A program made the translations under genes and the position numbers. The notes below the pieces were generated by a model that saw nothing but the letters and a program-made list of their open reading frames with translations, made no database searches and had not been told where the DNA came from. A stretch of 64,000 bases of DNA from Thiolinea sp041395485. GTDB lineage: Bacteria; Pseudomonadota; Gammaproteobacteria; Thiotrichales; Thiotrichaceae. This document shows, piece after piece, positions 53,285-62,951 of the stretch (position 1 is its first letter; each line of letters starts with the position of its first letter). The stretch covers positions 62,001-126,000 of the forward strand of contig JAWLAK010000001.1 of NCBI GenBank assembly GCA_041395485.1, written 5' to 3'.

Positions 53285-56200
53285 CTATCCGGCTGAAATT
53301 TCTTTGAGCAGTTTCAGTAACCAGTCGGTACGCTGCTCAATATCTTCGATTTCCTTGGTAATACGCAGCTTATCCTGGCCGTCCAGTTTGAATGACCAGG
53401 GACGTTTCTGGATCAGCTCAATAATCTTCACCGGATTTATATTGGGCTGATCATCGAAGACTATCCGCCCGCCTGTGGCATTCATGTCCAGTTTGCGGAT
53501 ACCCATGTCCTGTGCAGTCAGCTTGATGCGGGTGCTCGCAAACAGGGTTTGCGTCTGTGGTGGCAACAGGCCGAAACGGTCAATCATTTCGACACGCAGG
53601 TCGCTGAGTGCTTCATTATCCGCCGCACTGGCAATCCGCTTATACAAAATCAGGCGGGTATGGACATCGGGCAGATAATCTTCCGGAATCAAAGCCGGGC
53701 TACCCAGATCGACTGTGGTCAGTTTGTGCAGTGGCTTGTCCAGCTCCGGCATCTGGCCGGATTTCAGTGCCTTTACCGCCCGCTCCAGCAGTTCATTGTA
53801 AAGTGTGAAGCCAATTTCCTGAATCTGGCCGCTCTGATCATCACCGAGCAGTTCACCGGCACCACGGATTTCCAGGTCATGGGTGGCCAGCGTAAAGCCC
53901 ACGCCCAGGTCTTCCAGGGACTCAATGGCTTCCAGACGTTTTTTAGCATCGGTGGTCAGCCCCTTTTTCGGCGGTGTAATCAGATAAGCATAGGCCCGGT
54001 GATGAGAGCGCCCGACCCGTCCGCGTAACTGGTGGAGTTGTGCCAGACCCAGTTTGTCTGCCCGGTTGATAATAATGGTGTTGGCGGTAGGGATGTCGAT
54101 ACCGCTTTCGATAATCGTGGTGGCGACCAGAATCTGGAACCGCTGGTGATAAAAATCACTCATAATACTTTCCAGTTCGCGCTCACGCATCTGTCCGTGT
54201 GCAAACTGCACATTGACATTCGGCATCAGCTCACTCAGGTCATTGGCCATTTTCTCAATGCTTTTGACCTCATTATGCAGCACATAAACCTGACCGCCAC
54301 GCGCCACCTCACGCGCACAGGCCTCCTGAATCAGGGTATTGCTCCATTCGCTGACAAAGGTTTTGATGGCGTGGCGCTGTACCGGTGGTGTGGCAATAAT
54401 CGACAGGTCACGCAGCCCGGACAGCGACATATTCAGGGTGCGCGGAATCGGTGTCGCGGTCATGGTCAGCATGTCGACATTTGCACGCAGTTTCTTCAGC
54501 TGTTCTTTGTGGCGCACCCCAAAACGGTGTTCCTCATCAATAATTACCAGCCCCAGATTTTTGAATACAACATCATTCTGCAACAGTTTATGGGTACCGA
54601 TCAGAATATCAATCTGGCCGCTGGCAAGACTGGCCAGGGCTTTTTTCAGCTGCGCAGGTGTTTTAAAACGGGAGATGGACTCAATACGAAACGGCCAGTC
54701 AGCAAAGCGATCCATAAAATTATTCAGGTGCTGCTGAACCAGCAGGGTGGTCGGGGCAATCATCGCCACCTGCTTACCGGCATTGGCGGCCACAAAAGCC
54801 GCACGCATGGCCACTTCTGTTTTGCCAAAGCCGACATCGCCGCATACCACCCGATCCATTGGCTGCTCGGAGTTCATATCGGCAATTACCGCTTCAATCG
54901 CCAGTGCCTGATCCGGTGTTTCTTCAAACGGGAAGGCGCTGGCAAACAGGCGGTAATCCGACTCGTCCAGCACAAAGCTCTGGCCTTTTTGCGCGGCGCG
55001 GCGGGCATGAATTTCCAGCAATTCAGCTGCCACATCATGTGCCTTCTCGGCGGCTTTTTTACGGCTTTTATCCCAGGCCTCGGTGCCCAGCTTGTGCAGG
55101 GGGGCGTTTTCGGCGGCCATACCGGTATAACGGCTGACCAGATGCAGTGAGGCCACCGGTACATACAGTTTGTCACCACCGGCATATTCCAGCATCAGAT
55201 ACTCTGATGTGATACCGCCGCTTGATAAGGTCTGCATACCCAGATAGCGCCCCACGCCATGCTCTTCATGCACCACCGGTGCACCTTCGCTCAGGTCGGT
55301 CAGGTTGCGGATAATGGCATCCGCATCACGGGTGGGTCGGCTGCGGCGGCGTTTTTGTTTGACCTGCTCCCCATGCAGCAGATTTTCCGGGACGACGGCA
55401 ATGCCTGAATCTGCATGCCAGAATCCGGTCTCCAGTGGCGCCACGGTGACGGCCATGCTCTCCTTGCTGTTGAGGAAAGCCTGCCAGTTGTCCACGGTGG
55501 TAATGCTCAGGTGATTATCACGCAGCATGCTGATCAGGGCTTCGCGCCTGCCGGGGGACTCTGCGGTGAACAGGACACGTCCCTGCAGGTCTTTCAGAAA
55601 CTGATGCAGCAGCATTAACGGTTGTTCATGGCGGGCATGAATCAGCAGTGAGGGCAGGGCGCGGGTGGCGTAGTTGCGGGCTTCCGTCTGCCATTCAAAG
55701 TTTTGGGTATGAATTACCCGTTGCCGGCTGAGCAATGCCTGTAATTCAGAGGGTGAAAGGTACAGGCTGTCCGGAGGCAGGATCGGGCGCTCAATATCAT
55801 GGCGGCGCTCCTCGTAGCGGTGTGCGACACTTTCCTGAAACGTTTCTATGGCAGCCGGTACCTCACCGACCTGAATCACCAGTGTTTTATCCGGCAGGTA
55901 ATCAAACAAATTAGCTGTCTTTTCAAAGAACAGCGGCAGGTAATACTCCAGCCCTGAGGGCGGATTGCCCTTGCTGACATCGTTATAAATCCGGCTGACC
56001 GTAATGTCACCTTCGATTTGCCGGCGGTAGTTGGTGCGGAATTGCTGGATGCCGTTTTCATCCAGCGGAAACTCGCGTGCGGGCAGCAGTTCGATTTTGT
56101 CGAATTTGTTTTCGGTGCGCTGGGTTTCTGCGGAGAAGCTGCGGATGGTTTCTATTTCATCATCAAACAGGTCGATCCGGTAAGGCTCGGTGCTGCCCAT

Positions 56201-56728
56201 CGGGAACAGGTCAATCAGTGCTCCCCGGGTGGCGTATTCACCATGTTCCATTACCTGACTGGTATGGCGATAACCGGATTTTTCCAGATGCTGGCGGAAG
56301 CTGTCGATATTGAGCCGCATACCGGTTTTCAGCAGCAGGGTGTGCTGCTGCACATAGTCCGGGGGTGCAATACGCTGCATCAGTGTGGTGACCGGTACTA
56401 TCAGCACACCCTGTTGCATAGCGGGCAATAGAGCCAGTGTTTTCAGACGCTCGGATACAATGTCTTCAAGCGGTGAGAACAGGTCGTAAGGTAAGGTTTC
56501 CCAATCCGGAAAAATGCGGGTTTGCAGCTTAGGCGCAAAAAATTTCAGGCCCGATTCCAGCGTGTGTGCAGTATGGGTATCGGTGGTTATCAGTAAGGTA
56601 ACACCTTTGAACTCACCGGCTGTCTGAGCGATCAGCCATTCCTGTGAGCTGCCGTATAACTGTCCCCAGCGTACCAGGCCCTGCTTCGGGGGAGGGTAGA
56701 CGGCCTGCAGAATATTGGTGTCGGTCAT
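53285..56728 (-). CDS. mfd: Transcription-repair coupling factor
   Basis: Mfd removes RNA polymerase stalled at DNA lesions and recruits UvrA. I use the ATG at 56728 (MTDTNILQ, 1147 aa, like E. coli Mfd); a GTG four codons upstream is possible. The domains are the UvrB-like N-terminus (about 1-340), the RNA-polymerase-interacting domain around HEEHGVGRYLGM (about 475), the motor with Walker A CGDVGFGKTEVAM (about 630) and DEEH, RAD/TRG region with RGRVGRS, and the C-terminal TRCF domain. All is intact and it stands alone. Confidence 0.97.
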   Translation of the reverse strand: MTDTNILQAVYPPPKQGLVRWGQLYGSSQEWLIAQTAGEFKGVTLLITTDTHTAHTLESGLKFFAPKLQTRIFPDWETLPYDLFSPLEDIVSERLKTLALLPAMQQGVLIVPVTTLMQRIAPPDYVQQHTLLLKTGMRLNIDSFRQHLEKSGYRHTSQVMEHGEYATRGALIDLFPMGSTEPYRIDLFDDEIETIRSFSAETQRTENKFDKIELLPAREFPLDENGIQQFRTNYRRQIEGDITVSRIYNDVSKGNPPSGLEYYLPLFFEKTANLFDYLPDKTLVIQVGEVPAAIETFQESVAHRYEERRHDIERPILPPDSLYLSPSELQALLSRQRVIHTQNFEWQTEARNYATRALPSLLIHARHEQPLMLLHQFLKDLQGRVLFTAESPGRREALISMLRDNHLSITTVDNWQAFLNSKESMAVTVAPLETGFWHADSGIAVVPENLLHGEQVKQKRRRSRPTRDADAIIRNLTDLSEGAPVVHEEHGVGRYLGMQTLSSGGITSEYLMLEYAGGDKLYVPVASLHLVSRYTGMAAENAPLHKLGTEAWDKSRKKAAEKAHDVAAELLEIHARRAAQKGQSFVLDESDYRLFASAFPFEETPDQALAIEAVIADMNSEQPMDRVVCGDVGFGKTEVAMRAAFVAANAGKQVAMIAPTTLLVQQHLNNFMDRFADWPFRIESISRFKTPAQLKKALASLASGQIDILIGTHKLLQNDVVFKNLGLVIIDEEHRFGVRHKEQLKKLRANVDMLTMTATPIPRTLNMSLSGLRDLSIIATPPVQRHAIKTFVSEWSNTLIQEACAREVARGGQVYVLHNEVKSIEKMANDLSELMPNVNVQFAHGQMRERELESIMSDFYHQRFQILVATTIIESGIDIPTANTIIINRADKLGLAQLHQLRGRVGRSHHRAYAYLITPPKKGLTTDAKKRLEAIESLEDLGVGFTLATHDLEIRGAGELLGDDQSGQIQEIGFTLYNELLERAVKALKSGQMPELDKPLHKLTTVDLGSPALIPEDYLPDVHTRLILYKRIASAADNEALSDLRVEMIDRFGLLPPQTQTLFASTRIKLTAQDMGIRKLDMNATGGRIVFDDQPNINPVKIIELIQKRPWSFKLDGQDKLRITKEIEDIEQRTDWLLKLLKEISAG

Positions 56729-56812
56729 GGCTGCTTTCACATCAAACGGATCGAAAGCAGCGCATTGTACCGGAAAGGGGGAGACCCTTACATATTCAAA
56801 ACAGAGCTAATG

Positions 56813-58123
56813 TTATTTTACGGCTTGTGGAGCACTATCGATTTCACCAAGCATACTGTCCAGACTTTCCTGCTCGGTTTCTGTCAGGTTTTCCAGCACA
56901 GAAGGTTTGGCTTCAATGGCGTGTTGCTGCCCCTGGGCGGCTGCACGTGAAATCCAGTATGCAGCGAGAAAAACGTCTTTCTCCGTGCCGACACCATTAA
57001 TCAGGTAAGCACCAAGGCCGTATTGTGCTTTTGGGTGATTGAGTTCTGCTGCCTTGCGTATCCAGTGCACTGCCTGCTCTTCTGACTTGATAACCCCCTG
57101 GCCTCTGGCAAACATCAGAGCCAGCTGGTACTGTGCCTCAGGATATTGATGATCTGCAGCCGTTTCGTACAGTTCTCTGGCTTTTGCGTAATTCTGATCC
57201 AGGTATTGTCCCTGAATATAGTAGTTTGCCAGCAGTGTTTGTGCTGCAGGATTGCCGCCTTCCGCGGATCGGGTAATCAGCCCGAGGCCCTTTTCCATAT
57301 CAATCTTAACGCCCTGGCCGAACAGATACCTGCGCCCCAGATTAAACTGAGCGTCTGGCATATCCTGTGCACTGGCTTTTTCAAACCAGTATCGCGCTTG
57401 CTCCTGGTTATGCTTGTCGGTACCACGTCGCTCATAAAGCAAAGCCAGATTGTATTGTGATTCGGCATCGCCCTGAAGCGCTGCCTCATTAAACCAGTAA
57501 AAAGCTTTATCATGGTCGACCGGATACTCAGTACCTTCAATATACAGGCTACCCAGCATGTACTGAGCCTGGCGATAACCGTTTTCCGCTGCACGGGTCA
57601 GCCATGAGAGATAATTATTTTTATGTTCGGGAGCGTATGGTGTTGCATCCCGGTAAAGTAAGGCCAGACTATATTGTGATACAACGTCATTTTGCAGTGC
57701 TGCTTTGGTCAGCCAGTGGATGGCTTTTTGCGGGTCATATAGCGGTAGTGTTTCGTCAAGCAGGATGCGGCTTAGCTGCAGCTGTGCTGTCAGGTGACCG
57801 TTGTTGGCGGCCTGTTCATAGATTTTTACAGCCCGGTTATAGTCTTCCTGTATATTGTCAAGTCCGAGGTGATGATATAAACCCAGCGTGTATTGTGCTT
57901 CCGGATACTGATAGGCTGCCGCGAGTTTTAACCACTGGTATCCACTCTCAAAATCTTTGTTGTTTGAACCCTGATCACCCAGAAGCTGCATGGCAATTTC
58001 AAACTGCTCTTTCGGATCAGCGACTGAGCCCAGATCCGGTGTCTGTATTGCGTTAGAAATGGTGGAATAGCCCAATAATAAAGGAACAGTCCAGATTGAT
58101 TTCAGGAATCTGTTTTTAGACAT
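56813..58123 (-). CDS. Secreted Sel1-repeat (TPR-like) protein
   Basis: A 436-aa exported protein with a signal ending about TISNA and then at least nine Sel1-like repeats of about 36 residues, each with a pattern like A-Q-Y-x-L-G-x-x-Y. Examples are YPEAQYTLGLYHHLG and YRQAQYMLGSLYIEG. Sel1 repeats form superhelical scaffolds for protein-protein binding; no catalytic domain is visible. It is divergent from minC and transcribed toward mfd, with a 72-base gap to the mfd start. The partner is unknown. Confidence 0.85.
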   Translation of the reverse strand: MSKNRFLKSIWTVPLLLGYSTISNAIQTPDLGSVADPKEQFEIAMQLLGDQGSNNKDFESGYQWLKLAAAYQYPEAQYTLGLYHHLGLDNIQEDYNRAVKIYEQAANNGHLTAQLQLSRILLDETLPLYDPQKAIHWLTKAALQNDVVSQYSLALLYRDATPYAPEHKNNYLSWLTRAAENGYRQAQYMLGSLYIEGTEYPVDHDKAFYWFNEAALQGDAESQYNLALLYERRGTDKHNQEQARYWFEKASAQDMPDAQFNLGRRYLFGQGVKIDMEKGLGLITRSAEGGNPAAQTLLANYYIQGQYLDQNYAKARELYETAADHQYPEAQYQLALMFARGQGVIKSEEQAVHWIRKAAELNHPKAQYGLGAYLINGVGTEKDVFLAAYWISRAAAQGQQHAIEAKPSVLENLTETEQESLDSMLGEIDSAPQAVK

Positions 58124-58421
58124 AGCTTGCCCCGTGTTAAAAAGTAGAGTTCTGAGCAGCCGGAGAGGATATCAGCAGTTAGTGATAAGACCTGCCCGGC
58201 ATATAACTTTTGTCGGATAAAAAGCATTATCCATGCTTCTGCCGGTTATTTGTGTTTACTTATATTGTATAAGATTTCTTTTGTGCTGCAAGTGCATATA
58301 AGCAATTATTTACTCATTAAATGGGTTATTACGATTGACATGGAATAGGCTTTCATGCAGTTTTCATCTTAGCAGGTACCTATTGAAATACAGGAAAACA
58401 GATGCAAGGGAGTAATGCAGT
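58124..58421. other. Intergenic region between the Sel1-repeat gene and minC
   Basis: A 298-base AT-rich divergent region. I see no gene. A TATAAG (58268-58273) could be a -10 element for minCDE but no good -35 box stands at the right distance. Confidence 0.4.
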
Positions 58422-59144
58422 TTGAGTGACCCGGTATTGGAACTAAAGGGCGAGATGTCGCTGTTAAGCGTGCTGCTGTTATCGACAACAGACATGGATG
58501 AGATTGGTGCTGCGCTGGATGATAAGCGTAAGAGCGCGCACCAGTTGCTGGATCGCAGCCCGGTGATTGTTGATTGTCAGAAAATTGCCGAACAGGCTGG
58601 AGCGTTAGATTTTTCACGGTTAAAGAATCTGGTTTCCGGCACCGGGCTGATACCGGTAGGTATTCGTAACTTACCGGAAGAAGTCGAAAATCTTGCCAGT
58701 GATGCTGGTTGGGCTTTGCTGCGTCAGGGCAGCGGCCGGAAAGCACCTGCTGTTTCAGTCAGGGACGAGCCAAAGCCGGAAGATGTCCCGCCGGCAGGTG
58801 CCAGTACCGATGCATTTCCCAGGCTTCAGGTTGTTGAGCGTCCGGTTCGCTCCGGTCAGCAGGTTTATTGCCCCGAAGGTGATATTGTGGTCATGCAGCA
58901 AACCAGTGCCGGTTCCGAGTTGCTGGCGGGTGGTTCGGTGCATGTCTACGGCGCTTTGCGTGGCAGGGTGTTGGCGGGTGTCCAGGGCGATAAAAGCGCA
59001 AGAATATTCTGCCAGCAACTGGAGGCTGAACTGATTTCCATTGCCGGGCGTTACCGCTTGCTGGATGATATTGAAGACGATTTTAAAGGTCAGGCAGTGA
59101 TGGTTCACCTGGAAGGTGAAAAACTGAAAATAACCCCGATTTGA
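58422..59144 (+). CDS. minC: Septum site-determining protein MinC
   Basis: MinC blocks FtsZ assembly away from mid-cell when bound to MinD. The 240-aa protein starts at TTG (MSDPVLELKGEMSLLSVLLL), has the MinC_N FtsZ-binding domain (about 5-105), a variable linker rich in Pro/Ala/Glu (about 107-135) and the beta-helical MinC_C dimer/MinD-binding domain (about 140-235) with VHVYGALRGRVLAG. It opens the minCDE operon, 83 bases before minD. Confidence 0.95.
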   Translation: MSDPVLELKGEMSLLSVLLLSTTDMDEIGAALDDKRKSAHQLLDRSPVIVDCQKIAEQAGALDFSRLKNLVSGTGLIPVGIRNLPEEVENLASDAGWALLRQGSGRKAPAVSVRDEPKPEDVPPAGASTDAFPRLQVVERPVRSGQQVYCPEGDIVVMQQTSAGSELLAGGSVHVYGALRGRVLAGVQGDKSARIFCQQLEAELISIAGRYRLLDDIEDDFKGQAVMVHLEGEKLKITPI

Positions 59145-59227
59145 TGTGAATTTAGTCAACTAACAGTATCTTTTCCTTATATTTTGTATCATGGAAAGGG
59201 CCTCAGTATTTATTAAGGAGAACTGAT

Positions 59228-60037
59228 TTGAGCAGGATTGTTGTCGTTACCTCAGGCAAGGGCGGGGTTGGTAAAACGACTTCCAGTGCAGCATTTGCAA
59301 CCGGTCTGGCTTTGCGCGGATATAAGACCGCTGTTATTGATTTTGATGTGGGTCTGCGTAATCTTGACCTGATTATGGGCTGTGAGCGGCGGGTTGTTTA
59401 TGACTTTGTCAATGTTATTAATGGTGAAGCCAATCTTAAACAAGCGTTGATCCGCGATAAGCGTACCGAGAATCTGTATATTCTGCCCGCATCCCAAACC
59501 CGGGATAAGGATGCACTGGATAAAGAAGGTGTGGGCAAGGTTCTGGATGAGCTGAAGGCTGACGGTTTCGATTTTATTATCTGTGACTCACCTGCCGGTA
59601 TTGAGCGCGGGGCGGCCATGGCTATGTATTTTGCGGATGATGCGGTTATCGTAACCAATCCGGAAGTATCATCTGTGCGGGATTCGGATCGAATCCTGGG
59701 TTTATTACAGAGCCGTACTCTGAAGGCTGAACAAGGGGGCGTGGTGCGTGAGCATTTGCTGATCAGCCGATACAATCCGGAGCGTGTCGCCAGTGGCGAT
59801 ATGCTGGCACTGGAAGATATTCTGGATATTCTGGCTGTGCCGCTGATTGGTGTCATCCCCGAGTCAGGAGGCGTTTTACAGGCCTCAAACAGTGGTACCC
59901 CGGTGATTTTAGACATGGAAAGTACTGCAGGGCAGGCTTACGATGATTTTGTTAAGCGTTTTCTGGGTGAAACCGTGCCTCATCGTTTTCTTGAAGTAGA
60001 GAAAAAAGGAATTTTCAAGCGGTTATTCGGGGGATAA
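59228..60037 (+). CDS. minD: Septum site-determining ATPase MinD
   Basis: MinD is a ParA/MinD-type ATPase that binds the membrane, recruits MinC, and is released by MinE, producing pole-to-pole oscillation. The 269-aa chain has the deviant Walker A K11-G-G-V-G-K16-T-T near the N-terminus, FDVGLRNLD, and a basic amphipathic end (KKGIFKRLFGG) for membrane binding. The start is TTG at 59228 behind a strong aaggag. minE follows after six bases. Confidence 0.97.
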   Translation: MSRIVVVTSGKGGVGKTTSSAAFATGLALRGYKTAVIDFDVGLRNLDLIMGCERRVVYDFVNVINGEANLKQALIRDKRTENLYILPASQTRDKDALDKEGVGKVLDELKADGFDFIICDSPAGIERGAAMAMYFADDAVIVTNPEVSSVRDSDRILGLLQSRTLKAEQGGVVREHLLISRYNPERVASGDMLALEDILDILAVPLIGVIPESGGVLQASNSGTPVILDMESTAGQAYDDFVKRFLGETVPHRFLEVEKKGIFKRLFGG

Positions 60038-60043
60038 GGGATT

Positions 60044-60310
60044 ATGGGACTATTTGATTACTTTGTTAGCAAAAAGAAGCCGAAAAGCGCACAACTGGCC
60101 AAGGAGCGGCTGCAGATTGTCATTGCGCATGAGCGGGTGAATCGCTCCGGGCCTGATTATTTGCCACAGATGCGCCGGGACATTATGGCGGTTATTAATA
60201 AGTATGTGCCGATTGACGAAGAGCAGGTTAATGTACAGTTTGAGAAGGGCGATGACTGTGACATTCTGGAGTTAAATATTGCTTTACCGGAAAAGACTAT
60301 TACGCATTAA
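60044..60310 (+). CDS. minE: Cell-division topological specificity factor MinE
   Basis: MinE stimulates MinD ATPase and limits division inhibition to the poles. The 88-aa protein has the membrane-targeting start MGLFDYF, the anti-MinCD helix with AKERLQIVIAHER (19-31) and the dimerising C-domain. It is the last gene of minCDE and is followed by a strong terminator. Confidence 0.96.
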   Translation: MGLFDYFVSKKKPKSAQLAKERLQIVIAHERVNRSGPDYLPQMRRDIMAVINKYVPIDEEQVNVQFEKGDDCDILELNIALPEKTITH

Positions 60311-60340
60311 CACTTTCCGTACCCTGCCGTATTCAGAATA

Positions 60341-60370
60341 AAAGCCGCATTTAGCGGCTTTCTTCTTTTT
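60341..60370. terminator. Bidirectional rho-independent terminator after minE
   Basis: Perfect 8-bp stem aaagccgc / gcggcttt (60341-60348 with 60354-60361) around a 5-base loop, followed by cttcttttt on the plus strand. The stop codon of the converging TlpA-like gene lies in the loop, so its last codons are part of the stem; on the minus strand the stem ends in ttttat. It probably serves both genes. Confidence 0.8.
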
Positions 60371-60866
60371 CAATAAAGTCAATTACATCCTGTGAAATGA
60401 TGGCACCGACTTCTATACCGCGCAGCTCTCCGGCCGGATTGAATATCAGCACCGAAGGTGTGCCGAATAAGTCTTCACCGTAATTGTACAGAAAATTATC
60501 CACCTCAACGGTTCTGCCCAGCAGGGTAGGAAAGGTCAGCTGATGTTTGTTCATGAAGGCTTGTGCCATGGCTTTGCCTTTATCGCCATGGTCACCGTCA
60601 ATCGAAACACCAATCAGCTCAACTTTATGGCTATAGCGTTTTTTCAGGTTTTTCATGTAAAACACCGCATCCGGGCAGGCCGGACAGTCTGATGCCCAGA
60701 CTTCAAAAACCGTCCATTTGTCTTTGCTGAGCATGTCGGTAAAGCGCTTTTCATTGCCCTGCATGTCAGTAAGTGCAAAAACGTTGCCGGTGATTAGTAA
60801 GCCGGTTAGCAAGCCCGGCAACAGAATAAGTTTTGCAGTAATTTTGCAAAATTTCAGGTAAGTCAT
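60351..60866 (-). CDS. TlpA-like periplasmic thiol-disulfide protein
   Basis: A 171-aa exported thioredoxin-fold protein. The signal ends about VFA31 and the active site is C61-P-A-C64 in WASDCPACPD. The later GTPSVLIFNPAGEL motif contains the conserved cis-proline loop (T-P). Such proteins reduce or transfer disulfides, often for cytochrome maturation. It follows a paralogue by 48 bases and ends inside the terminator shared with minE. Confidence 0.85.
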   Translation of the reverse strand: MTYLKFCKITAKLILLPGLLTGLLITGNVFALTDMQGNEKRFTDMLSKDKWTVFEVWASDCPACPDAVFYMKNLKKRYSHKVELIGVSIDGDHGDKGKAMAQAFMNKHQLTFPTLLGRTVEVDNFLYNYGEDLFGTPSVLIFNPAGELRGIEVGAIISQDVIDFIEKEESR

Positions 60867-60914
60867 ATTATGCGGGTGTCCCTGTTGTGAGTATGAAGTT
60901 CCATCTTACCGTAG

Positions 60915-61427
60915 TCAGTTAGATGCTGCTCTTTCTGCCTGTTTACTGCGGATGAAGCCGATCAGCTCCTGTGGTGTGACTGCTCCGGGTTGTATTGCAG
61001 CAATTCTGCCCTGTGGATCGTATACGATAATCGTTGGGGTGCCTATCATCGTTTCCCCCACAGCGGCATACAGGTAATCACTCATTTCTGTACCATCTGA
61101 TAACAGGTTGGGGAAGTTAAGTTTGAATTGGCTGATAAATTGGCGTGCATCCTGCCTGCCATCCTGGCCATCAACCGAGATACCGAAGATCTCCGCTTCC
61201 GGAAAACGGCTTTTAAACTGACTAAGGTAATGAATAGTCCGGCGGCAGATATGGCAGTCTGATTCCCAAACTTTGACCACTGTCCATTTGCCTTTGCCAA
61301 CCATGCTTTGCAGTTGTACCGGCTTACCGTTCATATCCGTCATAGCTGCAGCCGGGGTGGTCAATAGCAACAATATGCTGAACAGTGCAATAATGGCGTT
61401 GATTTTCAGGTAAGAGCTTCGTTTCAT
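60915..61427 (-). CDS. TlpA-like periplasmic thiol-disulfide protein (paralogue)
   Basis: A 170-aa relative of the next gene downstream. The ATG at 61427 gives a normal signal (ending TTPAAA) and is preferred to the open upstream extension to 61526, which would overlap the rmuC start. The active site is C58-H-I-C61 in WESDCHICRR, unlike the C-P-A-C of its partner, so the redox potential should differ. MIGTPTIIVYDPQG carries the cis-proline. It is divergent from rmuC. Confidence 0.82.
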   Translation of the reverse strand: MKRSSYLKINAIIALFSILLLLTTPAAAMTDMNGKPVQLQSMVGKGKWTVVKVWESDCHICRRTIHYLSQFKSRFPEAEIFGISVDGQDGRQDARQFISQFKLNFPNLLSDGTEMSDYLYAAVGETMIGTPTIIVYDPQGRIAAIQPGAVTPQELIGFIRSKQAERAASN

Positions 61428-61525
61428 GTTATTTTCCATGTGTTCGCTGAATGTAAATGTGAGTAATGCCATTGTAGCTGTGAACAGCCGGATAAAAAGC
61501 GCTTGTCTTATAGAGATTTTGACCA

Positions 61526-62938
61526 ATGAATAGTTCCGGTACAGGAATTGCCTACTTTATCGACGATAATTTGCTGTTAATTGTCGCGCTTGGCATGTTT
61601 TTGCTCGGTGTATTGCTGGCGCATTTCATTTACAGCCGCCCGTTACAACAGGCGCGACGGGAAATTGAGCGCCTGCAGATGCAGCTGCACAATGAAGAGC
61701 AGTTGCATGAAGAGCGTCTGCTGATGCTGGATGATGCGCAGGATCGTTTGCACAATACTTTTGCGGTCGCTTCCCAGCGGGCCTTGCGGGAAAATAATCA
61801 GCAGTTTCTGCAATTAGCTGAAGAAAGCATGCGCCGCTTTCATTCCGAATCAAAAGCTGATCTTGAGCAGCGCAAACAGTCGATTCACCATTTGGTTGAT
61901 CCGATCAAGACTGCGCTGGAAAAAACCGAACAACAGATTCAGGAAATAGAAAAACACCGTCAGGCATCATTCGGGGCACTGGGTGAGCAATTGCGTAATC
62001 TCAGTGCGGATCAGGCTACGTTGCGTCAGGAAACCAGTAAGTTATCAACTGCGCTGCGTATGCCGGGTATGCGCGGGCAATGGGGTGAAATGAGTCTGAA
62101 GCGCATTGTGGAAATGGCGGGTATGGTCGAGCACTGCGATTTTCTGGAGCAGGTACAGCGCAGTAATGAGGAGCGCACGATCCGCCCGGATATGGTGGTA
62201 CGTATGCCTGATCAGCGTGAGCTGGTGATTGATGCCAAGTCACCGATGGATGCGTATATGGATGCGTTTGCCACCGAGGATGAAGCGGAGCGGTTGCGCT
62301 ATCTTACGCATCATGCCAGGCGGGTACGTGAGCATGTGCGCACCCTGGCGGGCAAGCGTTACTGGGAGCAATTTGAAAGTGCCCCGGACTTTGTCGTGTT
62401 ATTTATGCCGGGTGAACAGTTTCTGGGCGCAGCACTGGAGCATGACAAAAATTTAATGCAGGATGCACTGGAAATGCGGGTTATTCTGTCCACACCGGCA
62501 ACCTTGATGGCCTTGCTGCGTGCGGTGGCGTTCGGCTGGCAGCAGGCAGTGCTGACTGAAAATGCCGGAAAAATCCGTGATGTGGGTACAGAATTGCATA
62601 AGCGTCTGACGATTTTTGTCAGTCATGTTGAGAAGCTGGGCAAAAACCTGGAGTCCGGCGTGGATACTTATAACCGCCTGCTGGGTTCTCTGGAACGTAG
62701 TGTGATTCCCGGCGCTAAAAAACTATCTGATCTGGGTATTTCCTCGGGACGGGAGCTGGTTGAAGCTGAGCCGCTGGAAAACAGCCCGCGGGTGCCGGTG
62801 CAGTCTGAAATTGATCTGCAGGAAGTCAGTGATGGTGACGAAGGCGGGGCAGGTTTTGGCCTGAATAAGCCGTGGCAAACTGAACCTGTGACTGACAACG
62901 CGGGTCTCAACCAGCCGGACGTGAGCGAGAGGACATAG
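61526..62938 (+). CDS. rmuC: DNA recombination protein RmuC
   Basis: RmuC limits inversion at short inverted repeats and has a PD-(D/E)XK nuclease-like core. The 470-aa protein has one N-terminal membrane helix (about 15-34), a long coiled coil (about 40-140) and the RmuC core (about 175-400) with MRGQWGEMSLKRIVEMAGM, RPDMVVRMPD and LVIDAKSPMDAY, the last supplying the nuclease D-A-K. The C-terminal tail is variable. The MotA/TolQ-like gene begins 13 bases after its stop, so they are probably co-transcribed. Confidence 0.94.
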   Translation: MNSSGTGIAYFIDDNLLLIVALGMFLLGVLLAHFIYSRPLQQARREIERLQMQLHNEEQLHEERLLMLDDAQDRLHNTFAVASQRALRENNQQFLQLAEESMRRFHSESKADLEQRKQSIHHLVDPIKTALEKTEQQIQEIEKHRQASFGALGEQLRNLSADQATLRQETSKLSTALRMPGMRGQWGEMSLKRIVEMAGMVEHCDFLEQVQRSNEERTIRPDMVVRMPDQRELVIDAKSPMDAYMDAFATEDEAERLRYLTHHARRVREHVRTLAGKRYWEQFESAPDFVVLFMPGEQFLGAALEHDKNLMQDALEMRVILSTPATLMALLRAVAFGWQQAVLTENAGKIRDVGTELHKRLTIFVSHVEKLGKNLESGVDTYNRLLGSLERSVIPGAKKLSDLGISSGRELVEAEPLENSPRVPVQSEIDLQEVSDGDEGGAGFGLNKPWQTEPVTDNAGLNQPDVSERT

Positions 62939-62951
62939 TGGAGTTGTTATT

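Noticed and set aside
54032..55150. Long open frame (372 codons) on the plus strand opposite mfd
   Set aside because: It lies entirely inside mfd, which has all its motifs on the other strand; the translated sequence has no recognisable domain and no ribosome site.
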